Counted from the stretch's first letter, positions 1 to 10,251 are shown. The stretch: 64,000 nt of DNA from LSCE01 sp050485425 (GCA_050485425.1 JBJHBJ010000002.1:107782-171781), one strand, 5' to 3'. Numbers and translations are program-made. Notes: generated from the sequence alone by a model not told the origin.

Positions 1-53
1 TTCGGAAAGTCTGTCGTTGTTTGCAGACAACACGATGGGTCTGGAGGAGAGTA

Positions 54-140
54 TGGTGCCGGGAGCGAGAATCGAACTCGCACTCCCTTTCGGGAACCGG
101 ATTTTGAGTCCGGCGCGTCTACCAGTTCCGCCATCCCGGC
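54..140 (-). tRNA. tRNA-Leu (anticodon CAA)
   Basis: Read on the minus strand this is an 87-nt class II tRNA with a 7-bp acceptor stem (GCCGGGA paired with TCCCGGC), discriminator A and an encoded CCA end at 54-56. The anticodon stem CCGGA/TCCGG encloses the loop CTCAAAA, whose central CAA reads the Leu codon UUG. The long variable arm and the TTCGATT T-loop fit tRNA-Leu. It points away from queA. Confidence 0.95.
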
Positions 141-261
141 ACGGAGGGCAGCGCCGCAGTATAGGGAAGACTGCGCGAGTCGCGCAACAGGGATCTCCAG
201 GGCGCCTCGCCGCTACCGGGCCTTCCTGCTAGAATGCCGGGCTTTCAAGGCGGCTGTCTCC

Positions 262-1313
262 ATGCGTCGAAGCGATTTCACCTTTGATCTTCCCGACGAA
301 CTGATTGCGCACCATCCCCTGCCATCGCGCGGGGGAAGCCGGCTGCTGTGTCTGAACGGCCAGGACGGGCGTTGTCAGGACCGCATGTTCCGCGACCTGG
401 AGACGTTGCTGCGCCCCGGCGATGTGCTGGTGATGAACGATACGCGGGTGATTCCCGCCCGCCTGTTCGCCAGCAAGGAGACCGGCGGCCGGGTGGAACT
501 GCTGGTCGAGCGCTTGCGGCCGGGACAACAGGCATTGGTGCATCTGCGGTCCAGCAAGACGCCGAAACCCGGTTCAAGGCTGCTGCTGGAAGGGGGTGGC
601 AGCGCGGTGGTCGAGGGACGGGAAGGCGATTGTTTCGTCCTGGAATTCCAGTTGCCCTGTCCGGTCCTGGAGTACCTGGAAGCGCACGGCCATATGCCGT
701 TGCCTCCTTACATACGACGCGAGGACGTGGCCGCCGACCGGGAGCGTTACCAGACCGTGATCGCCCGGGAGCCCGGCGCGGTGGCGGCGCCTACCGCGGG
801 GCTGCATTTCGATCAGGACATGCTGGAGCGGCTGCGCGGGAAGGGGGTTGAGCTGGCCACGGTCACGCTGCATGTCGGTGCCGGTACCTTCCAGCCGGTG
901 CGTGTCGAGAATCTGGCCGAGCATCGCATGCACAGCGAGTGGCTGCAGGTCGACCAGCCGACCTGCGCGTTGATCAACGATGCCCGGCAGCGCGGCGGCC
1001 GGGTCGTGGCGGTGGGGACCACCGTGGTGCGTTCGCTGGAGTCCGCGGCGCGCAGTGGGGAGCTCCGACCATATGCCGGCGAAACCGACATCTTCATCTA
1101 CCCGGGGTACCGCTTTCAGGCGGTGGACGCGCTGGTCACCAATTTCCACTTGCCGGAATCCACCCTCATCATGCTGGTCAGTGCCTTCGCCGGTTACGAG
1201 TACGTCATGGCGGCCTATCGCCATGCGGTGCGCGAGCGCTACCGCTTCTTCAGTTACGGAGATGCCATGTTCATCTGTCCCCCGTCACCGGCGGCGCGTT
1301 CCGAGGCAATGTC

Positions 1314-1317
<4 letters not shown>
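262..1317 (+). CDS. queA: S-adenosylmethionine:tRNA ribosyltransferase-isomerase
   Basis: QueA transfers and isomerises the ribosyl part of SAM onto preQ1-modified tRNA to give epoxyqueuosine, the step after Tgt. The 351-residue product has the usual family length, starts with the typical MRRSDFTFDLPDELIA segment and contains the conserved APTAGLHF stretch near residue 175 and a VTNFHLPES motif near 293. The stop codon overlaps the tgt start in an ATGA arrangement, so the two genes are translationally coupled, the usual queA-tgt-yajC-secDF order of Gammaproteobacteria. The ATG at 262 is chosen because it gives the canonical N-terminus. Confidence 0.97.
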
Positions 1318-2426
<1,109 letters not shown>

Positions 2427-2547
2427 TTGGCACCTTCGTTCCGGCAGACGGCCGGACGCTGTGGCATAATGCCGCCCGGGTTTGACGGCCGCCCGGCCGC
2501 CAGGCATTGTCTTGACCGCAGAAATGACCAGTGAAAGGGGACTGCCG

Positions 2548-2904
2548 ATGGATTTCTTCATTTCCAGTGCGTTAGCTCAGACGGGTGATCAGGCCGGTGC
2601 CGGTTGGGGTGCCTTGCTGTTCCCCGTACTGCTGATCGTCATCTTCTACTTCCTGCTGATCCGGCCGCAGACGAAGCGCGCGAAGGAACATCGGCAGATG
2701 GTTTCTGAACTGGCGAAGGGTGATGAGGTCATTACCCAGGGCGGCGTGCTGGGGCGCATTACCGATGTCGGTGAAACCTTCATCACGTTGGAGGTCGCCG
2801 ACGGCGTGCAGGTGAAGGTCCAGAAGAATGCTGCAGCGCAGGTTGTGCCCAAGGGCACGATCAAGGGCAAGGACGTCGCAACGGGTAACGAGAAGAAGAA
2901 GTAG
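2548..2904 (+). CDS. yajC: Sec translocon accessory subunit YajC
   Basis: YajC is a small inner-membrane protein that associates with SecD, SecF and YidC. The ATG at 2548 is preceded by a GAAAGGGG ribosome-binding site and gives 118 residues; upstream in-frame starts lack such a site. One hydrophobic segment (about residues 20-38, ending in the family motif LIRPQ) is followed by a cytoplasmic domain with GDEVITQGG. It lies 33 bp before secD in the usual order. A CATAAT hexamer at about 2463 could be part of a promoter but has no convincing -35. Confidence 0.95.
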   Translation: MDFFISSALAQTGDQAGAGWGALLFPVLLIVIFYFLLIRPQTKRAKEHRQMVSELAKGDEVITQGGVLGRITDVGETFITLEVADGVQVKVQKNAAAQVVPKGTIKGKDVATGNEKKK

Positions 2905-2937
2905 ACAGGGCAGACAGACGCCGACAGGGTTGACGCG

Positions 2938-4800
2938 ATGAACCGGTATCCATTGTGGAAGTATCTTGTGCTCGTGGTGGCACTGGTGGTGGGCGTGCTC
3001 TACGCGCTGCCGAACCTGTACGGGGAGGACCCGGCCGTGCAGGTGACGGCGACACGCGCGCAGGAGGATCCCCAGCAGGTGCAGGATCGTGTGCTCGGAT
3101 ACCTGCGGGATGCCGGCATCGAGATTCTGGGTCACGAGATCGACGAAGAGCGTTTCCTGGTGCGGCTGGCCAGTGATGACGACCAGCTTCGTGCCGCCGA
3201 CATGCTGCGCGAGGAGCTGGGAACCGGCTTCACCGTGGCGTTGAACCTGGCGCCGGCCACACCTGACTGGCTGCGCAGCCTGAATGCCGAGCCCATGTAC
3301 CTGGGCCTGGATCTTCGGGGCGGTGTGCACTTCCTGATGGAGGTCGACCTCGACGCCTCCGTGGCACAGACGCTGGAACGTTTCCAGAACGATTTTCGCA
3401 CCCAACTGCGCCGCGAGCGCATCCGCTACAGCGCGGTCAACGTCGAGGACGGTCAACTCGTGGCTCGTTTTCGCAACGCGCCGGAACGCGAGCAGGCCCT
3501 GCAGTTGCTGCGTCCCAGTTACCGTGGTGACCTGACCTTTTCGCAGGAAGAGCGGGACGGTCAGTTCTGGCTCACCGGTCGGATTCCCGAGGACCGCATG
3601 CAGGAAATCCGCACCGCGGCTCTGCAGCAGAACATCACCACCTTGCGCAACCGCGTGAACGAGCTGGGCGTGGCCGAGCCGGTGATTCAGCGCCAGGGCG
3701 CGGACCGGATCGTGGTGCAGTTGCCTGGCGTGCAGGATACCGCCCGCGCCAAGGACATCATCGGGGCCACCGCCACGCTGGAATTCCGGATGGTGCATCC
3801 GGATAACGCCGGCTACGGCGGCCGGGAAGACAGTCCGGTGCCCGGCGATGCGTTGCGTTACCAGACCCGCGATGGCAGTTACGTGCTGCTTGAGCGCGAG
3901 GTGATGATCACCGGCGACTACATCAGCAACGCGTCCTCCGGCATCGACCAGGAGACCGGTGGGCCGCAGGTGAACATCCGGCTGACGTCGGATGGGGGAA
4001 CGCTGTTCAATCGCGCCACGCGCGAGAATGTCGGCCGCCCGATGGCCGTGGTCTTCATCGAAACCCGGACAGAAACCCGGACCGTGAACGGTGAGACCGA
4101 GCGCGAACGGGTGCGGACCGAGGAAGTCATCAATATCGCCACCATTCGCGAGGCGCTGCACAGCCAGTTCCGCATCACCGGCCTGGATAGCACCACGGAA
4201 GCCCGGGACCTGGCGCTGCTGCTGCGCGCCGGTTCGCTCAGCGCGCCCATCGATATCATCGAGGAACGCACGGTGGGGCCAAGCCTCGGTCAGGAGAACA
4301 TCAATCAGGGCTTCATGGCCGTGGTGATCGGTTTCCTGCTGGTGGTGGCCTTCATGGCTTTCTACTACCGTGTATTCGGACTGATCGCCAACTGTGCGCT
4401 GTTCCTGAACCTGGTGTTCATCGTTGCCGTGCTGTCCATGCTGCAGGCGACACTGACGCTGCCGGGCATAGCAGGCATCGTGCTGACGGTGGGCATGGCG
4501 GTGGATGCCAATGTGCTGATATTCCAGCGAATCCGTGAGGAGCTGCACGCCGGCATGCGGCCGCAGGAAGCAATCCACGCGGGGTATGCCAAGGCATTCT
4601 CCACCATCGCCGACGCCAATATCACCACGCTGCTGGCGGCGCTGGTGCTGTTCCTGTTCGGTACCGGGCCGATCCAGGGCTTCGCGGTCACGCTGTCGAT
4701 CGGCATCGTCACCTCCATGTTCACGGCCATCCTGGGTACCAGGGCTGTGGTCAACCTGATCTATGGCCGCCGCCGGCGTCTGAACAAGCTGCCCATCTGA
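2938..4800 (+). CDS. secD: Protein translocase subunit SecD
   Basis: SecD is an RND-type inner-membrane protein that uses the proton gradient to pull exported proteins through SecYEG together with SecF. The 620-residue product has an N-terminal membrane helix (about 8-28), a large periplasmic domain and five C-terminal helices. The family motif LGLDLRGGVH lies at about 122-131 and TVGMAVDANVLIF in the fourth C-terminal helix region. Length matches the E. coli protein. secF starts 21 bp downstream. Confidence 0.97.
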   Translation: MNRYPLWKYLVLVVALVVGVLYALPNLYGEDPAVQVTATRAQEDPQQVQDRVLGYLRDAGIEILGHEIDEERFLVRLASDDDQLRAADMLREELGTGFTVALNLAPATPDWLRSLNAEPMYLGLDLRGGVHFLMEVDLDASVAQTLERFQNDFRTQLRRERIRYSAVNVEDGQLVARFRNAPEREQALQLLRPSYRGDLTFSQEERDGQFWLTGRIPEDRMQEIRTAALQQNITTLRNRVNELGVAEPVIQRQGADRIVVQLPGVQDTARAKDIIGATATLEFRMVHPDNAGYGGREDSPVPGDALRYQTRDGSYVLLEREVMITGDYISNASSGIDQETGGPQVNIRLTSDGGTLFNRATRENVGRPMAVVFIETRTETRTVNGETERERVRTEEVINIATIREALHSQFRITGLDSTTEARDLALLLRAGSLSAPIDIIEERTVGPSLGQENINQGFMAVVIGFLLVVAFMAFYYRVFGLIANCALFLNLVFIVAVLSMLQATLTLPGIAGIVLTVGMAVDANVLIFQRIREELHAGMRPQEAIHAGYAKAFSTIADANITTLLAALVLFLFGTGPIQGFAVTLSIGIVTSMFTAILGTRAVVNLIYGRRRRLNKLPI

Positions 4801-4821
4801 GGCGGGAAGGTTAGTTATCCT

Positions 4822-5766
4822 ATGTGGCTGTTCAAAAAGGATCCTTCGCTGGATTTCATGGGCAAGCGCCGGATGGCGGCGATTGCCTCCGCGATCATGC
4901 TGTCGGCGGCGCTGGCGGCCTTGCTGTTGCGTGGACTGAATTTCGGCATCGACTTCACCGGCGGCACCGTGGTGGAAGTCGGCTACCCGCAGGCCATCGA
5001 CGTGGTGGAAGTGCGCCAGGTCATGGAGCAGGGCGGGTTCGAGGGCGCGGTAGTCCAGCATTTCGGTTCCTCGCGCGAGGTACTGATTCGGCTCGCGGCT
5101 CAGGAGGACGTGGAGCCGGCGGAGCTCAGCAACCGGGTGCTTTCCGTGCTCCGCGACCACTCCCCGGACGTGGATTTGCGACGTGTCGAGTTCGTCGGGC
5201 CACAGATCGGCGAGGAACTGACCCAGGACGGCATCCTGGCGATGCTGGCAGCGCTGGGCGGCATCCTCATCTATGTGGCGCTGCGATTCGAATACCGCTT
5301 TGCGGCCGGTTCCGTGGCGGCGCTGCTGCACGACGTGACACTGGTCATGGGCATTCTCGCGCTGTTCCAGATAACGTTTGATCTCAGCGTGCTGGCTGCA
5401 CTGCTGGCCGTGGTGGGGTACTCGCTCAATGACACCATCGTGGTGTTCGACCGCATACGCGAGAATTTCATCAAGATGCGGAAGGGCAGTACGGAGGAAG
5501 TGATGAATGCCTCCATCAACCAGACGCTGTCCCGCACCATCGTGACATCGTTCACCACTCTGCTGGTGGTGCTGTCCCTGTATATCCTGGGCGGGGAGAT
5601 GATCGCCGGCTTTGCGTTCACGCTGCTGCTGGGCGTGCTGGTGGGGACGTACTCCTCCATTTTCGTGGCCAGCTCCTCCGCCTTGGCCATGGGGGTCAGC
5701 AAGTACGATCTGCAGCCCCCGGAGAAAGAGGGTGCGGACGCCGGTGAGGCCGGCCAGCAGCCCTGA
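4822..5766 (+). CDS. secF: Protein translocase subunit SecF
   Basis: SecF is the partner of SecD in proton-driven late-stage export. The 314-residue product has a first membrane helix at about 17-34, the FGIDFTGGT motif at the start of the periplasmic domain, and five further helices containing VVGYSLNDTIVVFDRIREN, the SecF counterpart of the SecD membrane motif. Length is normal for the family. It is the last gene of the yajC-secDF operon; a GC-rich hairpin follows. Confidence 0.97.
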   Translation: MWLFKKDPSLDFMGKRRMAAIASAIMLSAALAALLLRGLNFGIDFTGGTVVEVGYPQAIDVVEVRQVMEQGGFEGAVVQHFGSSREVLIRLAAQEDVEPAELSNRVLSVLRDHSPDVDLRRVEFVGPQIGEELTQDGILAMLAALGGILIYVALRFEYRFAAGSVAALLHDVTLVMGILALFQITFDLSVLAALLAVVGYSLNDTIVVFDRIRENFIKMRKGSTEEVMNASINQTLSRTIVTSFTTLLVVLSLYILGGEMIAGFAFTLLLGVLVGTYSSIFVASSSALAMGVSKYDLQPPEKEGADAGEAGQQP

Positions 5767-5791
5767 CGGTACCCGGAGCAACCAACAAGCG

Positions 5792-5824
5792 GCCCGGCCT
5801 GCACAGTTCCCGTGTGCGCCGGGC
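5792..5824 (+). terminator. Hairpin after secF, possible terminator
   Basis: GCCCGGC at 5792 pairs with GCCGGGC ending at 5824, extended inward by GCACA/TGTGC. It lies just past the secF stop. No clean T-run follows (TTCCGCTATTT), so intrinsic termination may be weak or the hairpin may mark the 3' end of the mRNA. Confidence 0.45.
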
Positions 5825-5886
5825 TTCCGCTATTTCCAGGGAAGGGTGATGAGTTCAAGGCCGCCCTGGTGTTCTGACTCAGGACG

Positions 5887-6429
5887 CTAGAATGACCATC
5901 TGGCGCCGAGACTCAGCGCATCGAAGTTGAAGTCGCTGTCGCTGATGTAACGAATGTAGTCGATGTTCAGATAGGTGTTGTTGGCCACCTGGAAGTCCCC
6001 GCCCAGACCGAAACTGATGCTGCCTTCCCGTTCGGAACTGCCGCCCAGATCGAAATCCAGCTGCGAGTAGCCCGCTACGCCGTACAGGCTGCTGTAACGG
6101 GTAATCGGCAGGTCGCCGCGAACCAGGCCGCTGAGCAGGTAGTTCGGCTCAAACATGGCGCCGCCGCCGATGCGGTCCGAGCCGCCGGTGGCGGCGTGGG
6201 CTTCCAGGGCGATATGGCGGGCCACGCGCGCGCCGAAGCGGGCCCGGACGCCGAAATCACTGGCTCGGCTGGCCCCATCGGGGTTGAAGAACCAGTTCTG
6301 CAAGTCGATGCCGACATAATACCGCTCGGGCTCCTGCCACTGCGCTTGAGCTGTCCCGCCCATGATCATCAGGCTGGCGGCGGCCAGCGATACGGCTGCT
6401 GCCTTGCAACCACGACGTGTAGTGCGCAT
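5887..6429 (-). CDS. Outer-membrane beta-barrel protein, small
   Basis: This 180-residue protein begins with a signal peptide (RR-rich start, hydrophobic core, cleavage after TAQA at about 29) and continues with alternating aromatic/polar strands typical of an eight-stranded barrel, such as YYVGIDLQNWFF and LSLGARWSF. It ends in Phe, the usual C-terminal signal for BAM-mediated insertion. The start at 6429 is set by an AGGAGG site 6-7 bases upstream; an upstream in-frame codon lacks one. It is transcribed convergently with secF and divergently from the LOG gene. The exact family (OmpA-like, OmpW-like or opacity-protein-like) and any cargo are not decided by sequence alone. Confidence 0.75.
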   Translation of the reverse strand: MRTTRRGCKAAAVSLAAASLMIMGGTAQAQWQEPERYYVGIDLQNWFFNPDGASRASDFGVRARFGARVARHIALEAHAATGGSDRIGGGAMFEPNYLLSGLVRGDLPITRYSSLYGVAGYSQLDFDLGGSSEREGSISFGLGGDFQVANNTYLNIDYIRYISDSDFNFDALSLGARWSF

Positions 6430-6544
6430 GCTTCCTCCTGGTTGGCCGACCATGCGGCGACCGAATGATTGATAACGAAGACGCAGGACCGGGGATGCCG
6501 GTCATGTGTCCTTCCTCCCGTATCACAGCACAGACGAGGCGTGC

Positions 6545-7108
6545 ATGGAACGAATCTGCGTGTATTGCGGCTCCCGTGCCGGCACTGATCCCGCTTACGG
6601 GGATGCTGCGAGAGCGCTGGGGCGGTGCCTGGCCGAACGGGGTGTGGGGCTGGTCTACGGCGGTGCCAGCGTCGGCCTGATGGGGGTGATTGCCGATGCC
6701 GTGCTGGATGCCGGTGGTGAGGTTGTCGGTGTGATTCCGCAACTGCTGGTGGACAAGGAGGTCGCCCATCCGGGCGTGTCCCAATTGCACGTGGTGGACG
6801 GCATGCATGCGCGCAAGGCGCTGATGGCCGAGTTCTCGGATGGGTTCATTGCCATGCCGGGGGGGCTGGGTACATTGGAGGAACTCTTCGAGATGCTTAC
6901 CTGGGGGCAACTGGGCATGCACAACAAGCCGTGCGGTGCGCTGAGTGTGGACGGATACTATGCCCCCCTGGTGCAGTTTCTTGACCAGGCGGTCTCCGCC
7001 GGGTTCGTTCGCCCGGAGCACCGGCGCCTGCTGACGGTTGAGTCGGAACCGGATTCGCTGCTGGACGCGCTGGAACGCCGCATGGTCAAGACCGGCGCCG
7101 GCGGGTGA
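6545..7108 (+). CDS. LOG-family (TIGR00730) phosphoribohydrolase
   Basis: Proteins of this Rossmann-fold family cleave nucleoside 5'-monophosphates to base plus ribose 5-phosphate; in plants and some bacteria they activate cytokinins. The ATG at 6545 gives 187 residues beginning MERICVYCGSRAG, the usual family N-terminus. The active-site motif PGGLGTLEE is at about 105-113, and the phosphate-binding loop is YGGASVGLMG. In bacteria the physiological substrate is often AMP or another purine monophosphate; nothing here picks one. The gene stands alone, about 100 bp upstream of a TetR regulator. Confidence 0.9.
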   Translation: MERICVYCGSRAGTDPAYGDAARALGRCLAERGVGLVYGGASVGLMGVIADAVLDAGGEVVGVIPQLLVDKEVAHPGVSQLHVVDGMHARKALMAEFSDGFIAMPGGLGTLEELFEMLTWGQLGMHNKPCGALSVDGYYAPLVQFLDQAVSAGFVRPEHRRLLTVESEPDSLLDALERRMVKTGAGG

Positions 7109-7208
7109 CGCGACTCACAGACAGTGTCGCCCGGATGACACACGCGTAGACAGAGCGGTATACTTCCTGAGAAGCGCATCATAACCATAAGCAGTGGGAG
7201 GAGACGCC

Positions 7209-7781
7209 GTGAGCAATGCGACAAGTACGCGTCGGGACCAGCTACTGGAGACCGCCACCGACCTTTTCTACCGCAACGGTTGCCACACGACCGGCATCGA
7301 CCGGATTCTCGCCGAGGCCGGCGTGGCGAAGATGACGCTCTACAAGCATTTCAAGTCCAAGGAAAACCTCGTGCTGGCCGCTGCGGAGCGTTTCAACGAG
7401 AAGCTGAAGGAGGAATTCGAGGAGGCTGTCGAGGCGGAGAACCTGCCTCCCCGGGAGCGCCTGTTGATCATGTTCGATTTCATGGACAAGTGGGTGCGTC
7501 GGGACGATTTCTGCGGCTGCCCCTCCATCAATCTGGCGGTCCAGTACCCCGATGCCGCTCACCCCATCCACCAGGCGACCTCCACGCACAAACAGACCCG
7601 GGTGGAATACGTGACCGAACTGGCCGAGAAAGCCGGTGCCCGCGATCCGGTCGCACTGGCAACGCAACTGGTGCTGCTGATCGAAGGTGCCACGGTGATG
7701 ATGCAGATCACCCGGGATCTGTCGGTGGTCGCGCAGGCCAGAAAAGCGGCTGAAACGCTGATCGATGCCGCAATGGACTGA
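7209..7781 (+). CDS. TetR/AcrR-family transcriptional regulator
   Basis: This is a 190-residue one-component regulator. The N-terminal helix-turn-helix (about residues 20-45) contains the characteristic HTTGIDRILAEAGVAKMTLYKHFKSKE-type pattern, with TLYKHF as the recognition helix. The C-terminal ligand-binding domain is all-helical and contains FCGCPSINLA, a stretch common in one subfamily of TetR proteins. GTG at 7209 is favoured because GGGAGGAG lies 5-6 bases upstream; a GTG at 7194 would overlap that site. The target is unknown; no exporter is adjacent, so it may act at a distance or on itself. Confidence 0.9.
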   Translation: MSNATSTRRDQLLETATDLFYRNGCHTTGIDRILAEAGVAKMTLYKHFKSKENLVLAAAERFNEKLKEEFEEAVEAENLPPRERLLIMFDFMDKWVRRDDFCGCPSINLAVQYPDAAHPIHQATSTHKQTRVEYVTELAEKAGARDPVALATQLVLLIEGATVMMQITRDLSVVAQARKAAETLIDAAMD

Positions 7782-7799
7782 GCGCCGTGTCCGTGCGGC

Positions 7800-7994
7800 T
7801 CAGACCAGCATGACCAGCACGAAGACGAATAGCGCCACGATGAAGATCGGGAGCAGCGCGCCGCGCCAGTCCTTTTCTTCCTGTTCTTCCGCGCGCTTCA
7901 TCGAGGCGCGGATGCCGGGCAGGAACCACATGACCAGCAAGGCTGCGCCGATGCCGATGATGACGAGTTCCCAGGTGGCCATGTTGGGGTTCAT
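7800..7994 (-). CDS. Small two-helix membrane protein
   Basis: A 64-residue product with two hydrophobic segments (about 9-23 and 45-63) joined by a highly charged linker (RASMKRAEEQEEKDWRG). That is a plausible small inner-membrane protein with both ends on one side. An AAAGG sequence sits 13 bases before this ATG, and an in-frame TTG at 8003 lies 4 bases after it, so either start is possible. I do not recognise the family. It is convergent with the TetR gene. Confidence 0.6.
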   Translation of the reverse strand: MNPNMATWELVIIGIGAALLVMWFLPGIRASMKRAEEQEEKDWRGALLPIFIVALFVFVLVMLV

Positions 7995-8125
7995 GGAAAA
8001 CAAGCAACCTTTCTGACGATGGTGCGATGGGCCCGCGGACGGGCTGGCCCGTCGCGAGCATGAACGTTCATTCTACTGCGGGACGGAGCCTGCTGCAGTC
8101 ATCGGCTTTGGAGGGGAGACGACAG

Positions 8126-8446
8126 ATGGTGCTGGCATTGGTTTTTGCAGCTTCCTGGGGTGCCTGGCGCTTGTCATCCTGCGGCCGCCGACAGCGCGAC
8201 CGTTTCGTGCTGCGCTGGGTTGCCGCTGTCAGCGCCTTGCTGGCCGTGGCCACGGCGCTGTTTCCCGACTTGCTGCCCGTACTGCATCTCTGGCTTGTTG
8301 CGGTGGCCGCCGGGGCCTTGATGCTCTGGGTCCTTGGCCTCGGGCCGGTACGGCTGCGAGAGCCTGGCAGCGCCGCGCGGCAGCGCATGCTGGCGGAGTC
8401 TCTCGCCGTCCTTGTTGTCGCCTGGCTGTTGCTGTTTTTTCTCTGA
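8126..8446 (+). CDS. Small integral membrane protein of unknown function
   Basis: The ATG at 8126 is preceded by a strong GGAGGGGA site and gives 106 residues; the longer open frame upstream has no such site. Three or four hydrophobic stretches are separated by short Arg-rich loops (GRRQRDRF, REPGSAARQR), so positive-inside orientation can be proposed. No recognised domain. It is divergent from the small membrane gene ending at 7800, with about 130 bp between the two starts. Confidence 0.6.
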   Translation: MVLALVFAASWGAWRLSSCGRRQRDRFVLRWVAAVSALLAVATALFPDLLPVLHLWLVAVAAGALMLWVLGLGPVRLREPGSAARQRMLAESLAVLVVAWLLLFFL

Positions 8447-8758
8447 ATTCCTTTTCCTGCATGCCTTGACGGCGGGCTTTTCGTGGTCCATGCCTTAAAA
8501 GGGGAGCGTGCGCGGCCTTCCGCAACAGCTGTTTTTCCGTTGTTTTCAGTGTGCTGCTGCATGGCGGTGCGTTCCTTGGGGGGCGTCGATTCTTTCTGCC
8601 TGCGGCTGATGGAGACGGCAGCTCCCGCCAAAGGCCCGTCATTGCTATCCGGAGGGCCTGGTGTGGTGCCGGTTGCGCCGCTGTCGGAGCCGGTGCCACG
8701 GAGACGCTGCGCCGGTGATCCGATGACGTTCGTCGGTTCAGCATAGAAGCGTGGAGTA
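8447..8758. other. 312-bp intergenic region, possible leader of the RRM gene
   Basis: No convincing gene is seen. An 87-codon open frame at 8483-8746 has no ribosome-binding site and an odd composition. T-rich patches (CTGTTTTTCCGTTGTTTTC near 8528) stand out against the GC-rich background, so a promoter and long 5' leader for the downstream RRM protein are possible, but no consensus promoter or known riboregulator could be identified. Confidence 0.4.
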
Positions 8759-9061
8759 ATGGTCGTGCTGAAGACGATTTATGTAGGAAATCTCCCCTAT
8801 ACCTCCACAGAGGAAGAGGTGCGTGCCTTGTTTGAAGCGCACGGAGAAGTGCGCTCCGTCAAACTGATCAACGATCGCGAAACCGGGCGGCCGCGCGGTT
8901 TCGGGTTCGTGGAAATGCCTTCGCCGGATGCGGAAGCGGCGATTGCCGCCTTGAACGGACAGGAAATGGGAGGGCGAACGCTGCGCATCAACGAGGCGCG
9001 TGCAAGGCATGGCGGGCCGCGCCTGCGTCGGGCCGATGCCGGCGCCCATCGCGCCTCTTGA
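8759..9061 (+). CDS. RRM-domain RNA-binding protein
   Basis: The product (100 residues) is a single RNA recognition motif followed by a short basic tail. RNP2 (IYVGNL, about 7-12) and RNP1 (RGFGFVEM, about 46-53) are both intact, including the aromatic residues that stack on RNA. Bacterial single-RRM proteins of this kind are often cold- or stress-induced and bind U-rich RNA. GTG at 8765 is a possible alternative start because GGAG lies 8 bases before it and only 2 before the ATG. It is monocistronic and followed by a hairpin. Confidence 0.88.
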   Translation: MVVLKTIYVGNLPYTSTEEEVRALFEAHGEVRSVKLINDRETGRPRGFGFVEMPSPDAEAAIAALNGQEMGGRTLRINEARARHGGPRLRRADAGAHRAS

Positions 9062-9095
9062 CGTCTGCCATCGTCCTCCATTAAAACCCTTCCAC

Positions 9096-9120
9096 GAGGC
9101 AGGGAGCTTTTCCCTGCCTC
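9096..9120. terminator. Perfect 10-bp hairpin after the RRM gene
   Basis: GAGGCAGGGA and TCCCTGCCTC flank a five-base loop (GCTTT). The hairpin lies between the RRM stop and the next start at 9136. No T-run follows on the plus strand, so it may be a terminator that works poorly without factors, or it may protect the upstream mRNA. Confidence 0.55.
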
Positions 9121-9135
9121 CCAACCGGAACCTGC

Positions 9136-10248
9136 ATGATTCGACCTGCCACGCTAGAAGACCTGCCCGCACTCCTGAATCTCGAGTACCGCTGTTTCAA
9201 GAGCGATCGGCTGAACCGCCGGAACTTCCGGCATCTGCTAACCCGCGGCCATGCGGCGATGCTGGTGGACGAGCGCGACGGTGTGCTGGCGGGCTATGTG
9301 CTGGTGTTGTTCCGCCGGGGTATTTCGCTGGCCAGAATCTACTCCATCGCCACCGCGCCGGAATTCCGCGGCCTGGGGGTGGCCGCGGGGCTGGTCAAGG
9401 CCGCCGAGCAGGCTGCTGTGGACGAGGGGGCCATCGAGATGCGCCTGGAGGTCCGTGAGGACAATGCCGCCTCCCAGGCCATGTTCGAAAGCCTGGGTTA
9501 CCAGGCTTTTGGCGTGCATGCCGGCTACTACGAGGATGCTGTTGACGCGGTGCGCTACCATCGTTACCTGGCGCGGCATCTCGACCCCTCGCTGGCCCGC
9601 GTGCCTTATTACCGCCAGACACTGGACTTCACGTGTGGTCCGGCCAGCCTGATGATGGCCATGAAGGCGCTTCGTCCGGAACTGACGCTGGACCGCCGGC
9701 TGGAACTGCGCATCTGGCGGGAGTCCACCACGGTGTTCATGACTGCCGGCCATGGCGGCTGCGGGCCGCACGGCCTGGCGCTGGCCGCCTATCATCGCGG
9801 GTTCGGCGCCAGCCTCTATCTGAAGCAGGACGGGCCGATGTTCGTGGAGTCCGTGCGCAGCGAGGAAAAAAAGCAAGTCCTGCAACTGGTGCAGGAGGAT
9901 TTCATCGATGAAATCGAGCGGCTGGGCCTGCCGGTGACCGTGGGCAGCGCCCGGGTCGAGGACCTCGAGCAGGCTTTCCGGCGTGGCGGCATTCCCATCG
10001 TCCTGATCAGTTCATACCGCATCTACCGGGAGAAATTCCCGCATTGGGTGGTACTCACCGGGTTCGACGAACGTTATGTGTATGTCACAGACCCCTACGT
10101 GGATGAGGAAGCAGGCAAGACGGTAACGGATTGTGTGAACATGCCGATTCCCCGTGCGGATTTCGACCGTATGGCGCGTTATGGCCGCTCCGGCCAGCGC
10201 GCGGTGGTCATTGTTCAGCGGCGTCGCCAGAAAAGGAGCAGCGATTGA
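9136..10248 (+). CDS. GNAT acetyltransferase fused to C39-like cysteine peptidase
   Basis: Two domains are visible in 370 residues. Residues 1-145 are a GNAT (RimI-like) N-acetyltransferase with the acetyl-CoA loop RGLGVAAG at 78-85 and the NxxAxxxFxxxGY pattern at 110-122. Residues 155-350 are a papain-like C39 peptidase domain with candidate catalytic Cys167 (FTCGPAS), His303 (FPHWVVLTGF) and Asp319 (VTDPY), so the triad looks intact. There is no signal peptide, so it should be cytoplasmic. The RimK-like ATP-grasp gene starts 3 bp downstream. C39 domains in other contexts cleave double-glycine leader peptides; here the substrate is unknown. Acetylation or acyl transfer plus proteolysis acting with an amide ligase suggests a peptide-processing system. 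Confidence 0.88.
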   Translation: MIRPATLEDLPALLNLEYRCFKSDRLNRRNFRHLLTRGHAAMLVDERDGVLAGYVLVLFRRGISLARIYSIATAPEFRGLGVAAGLVKAAEQAAVDEGAIEMRLEVREDNAASQAMFESLGYQAFGVHAGYYEDAVDAVRYHRYLARHLDPSLARVPYYRQTLDFTCGPASLMMAMKALRPELTLDRRLELRIWRESTTVFMTAGHGGCGPHGLALAAYHRGFGASLYLKQDGPMFVESVRSEEKKQVLQLVQEDFIDEIERLGLPVTVGSARVEDLEQAFRRGGIPIVLISSYRIYREKFPHWVVLTGFDERYVYVTDPYVDEEAGKTVTDCVNMPIPRADFDRMARYGRSGQRAVVIVQRRRQKRSSD

Positions 10249-10251
10249 GCC

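Noticed and set aside
2572..5781. 1069-codon open frame antisense to yajC-secD-secF
   Set aside because: It is a by-product of GC-rich codon bias. The plus-strand genes are unmistakable, and the antisense translation is His/Gln/Arg-rich without domains.
8483..8746. 87-codon open frame before the RRM gene
   Set aside because: No ribosome-binding site, Cys/Pro-rich odd composition and no recognisable feature.
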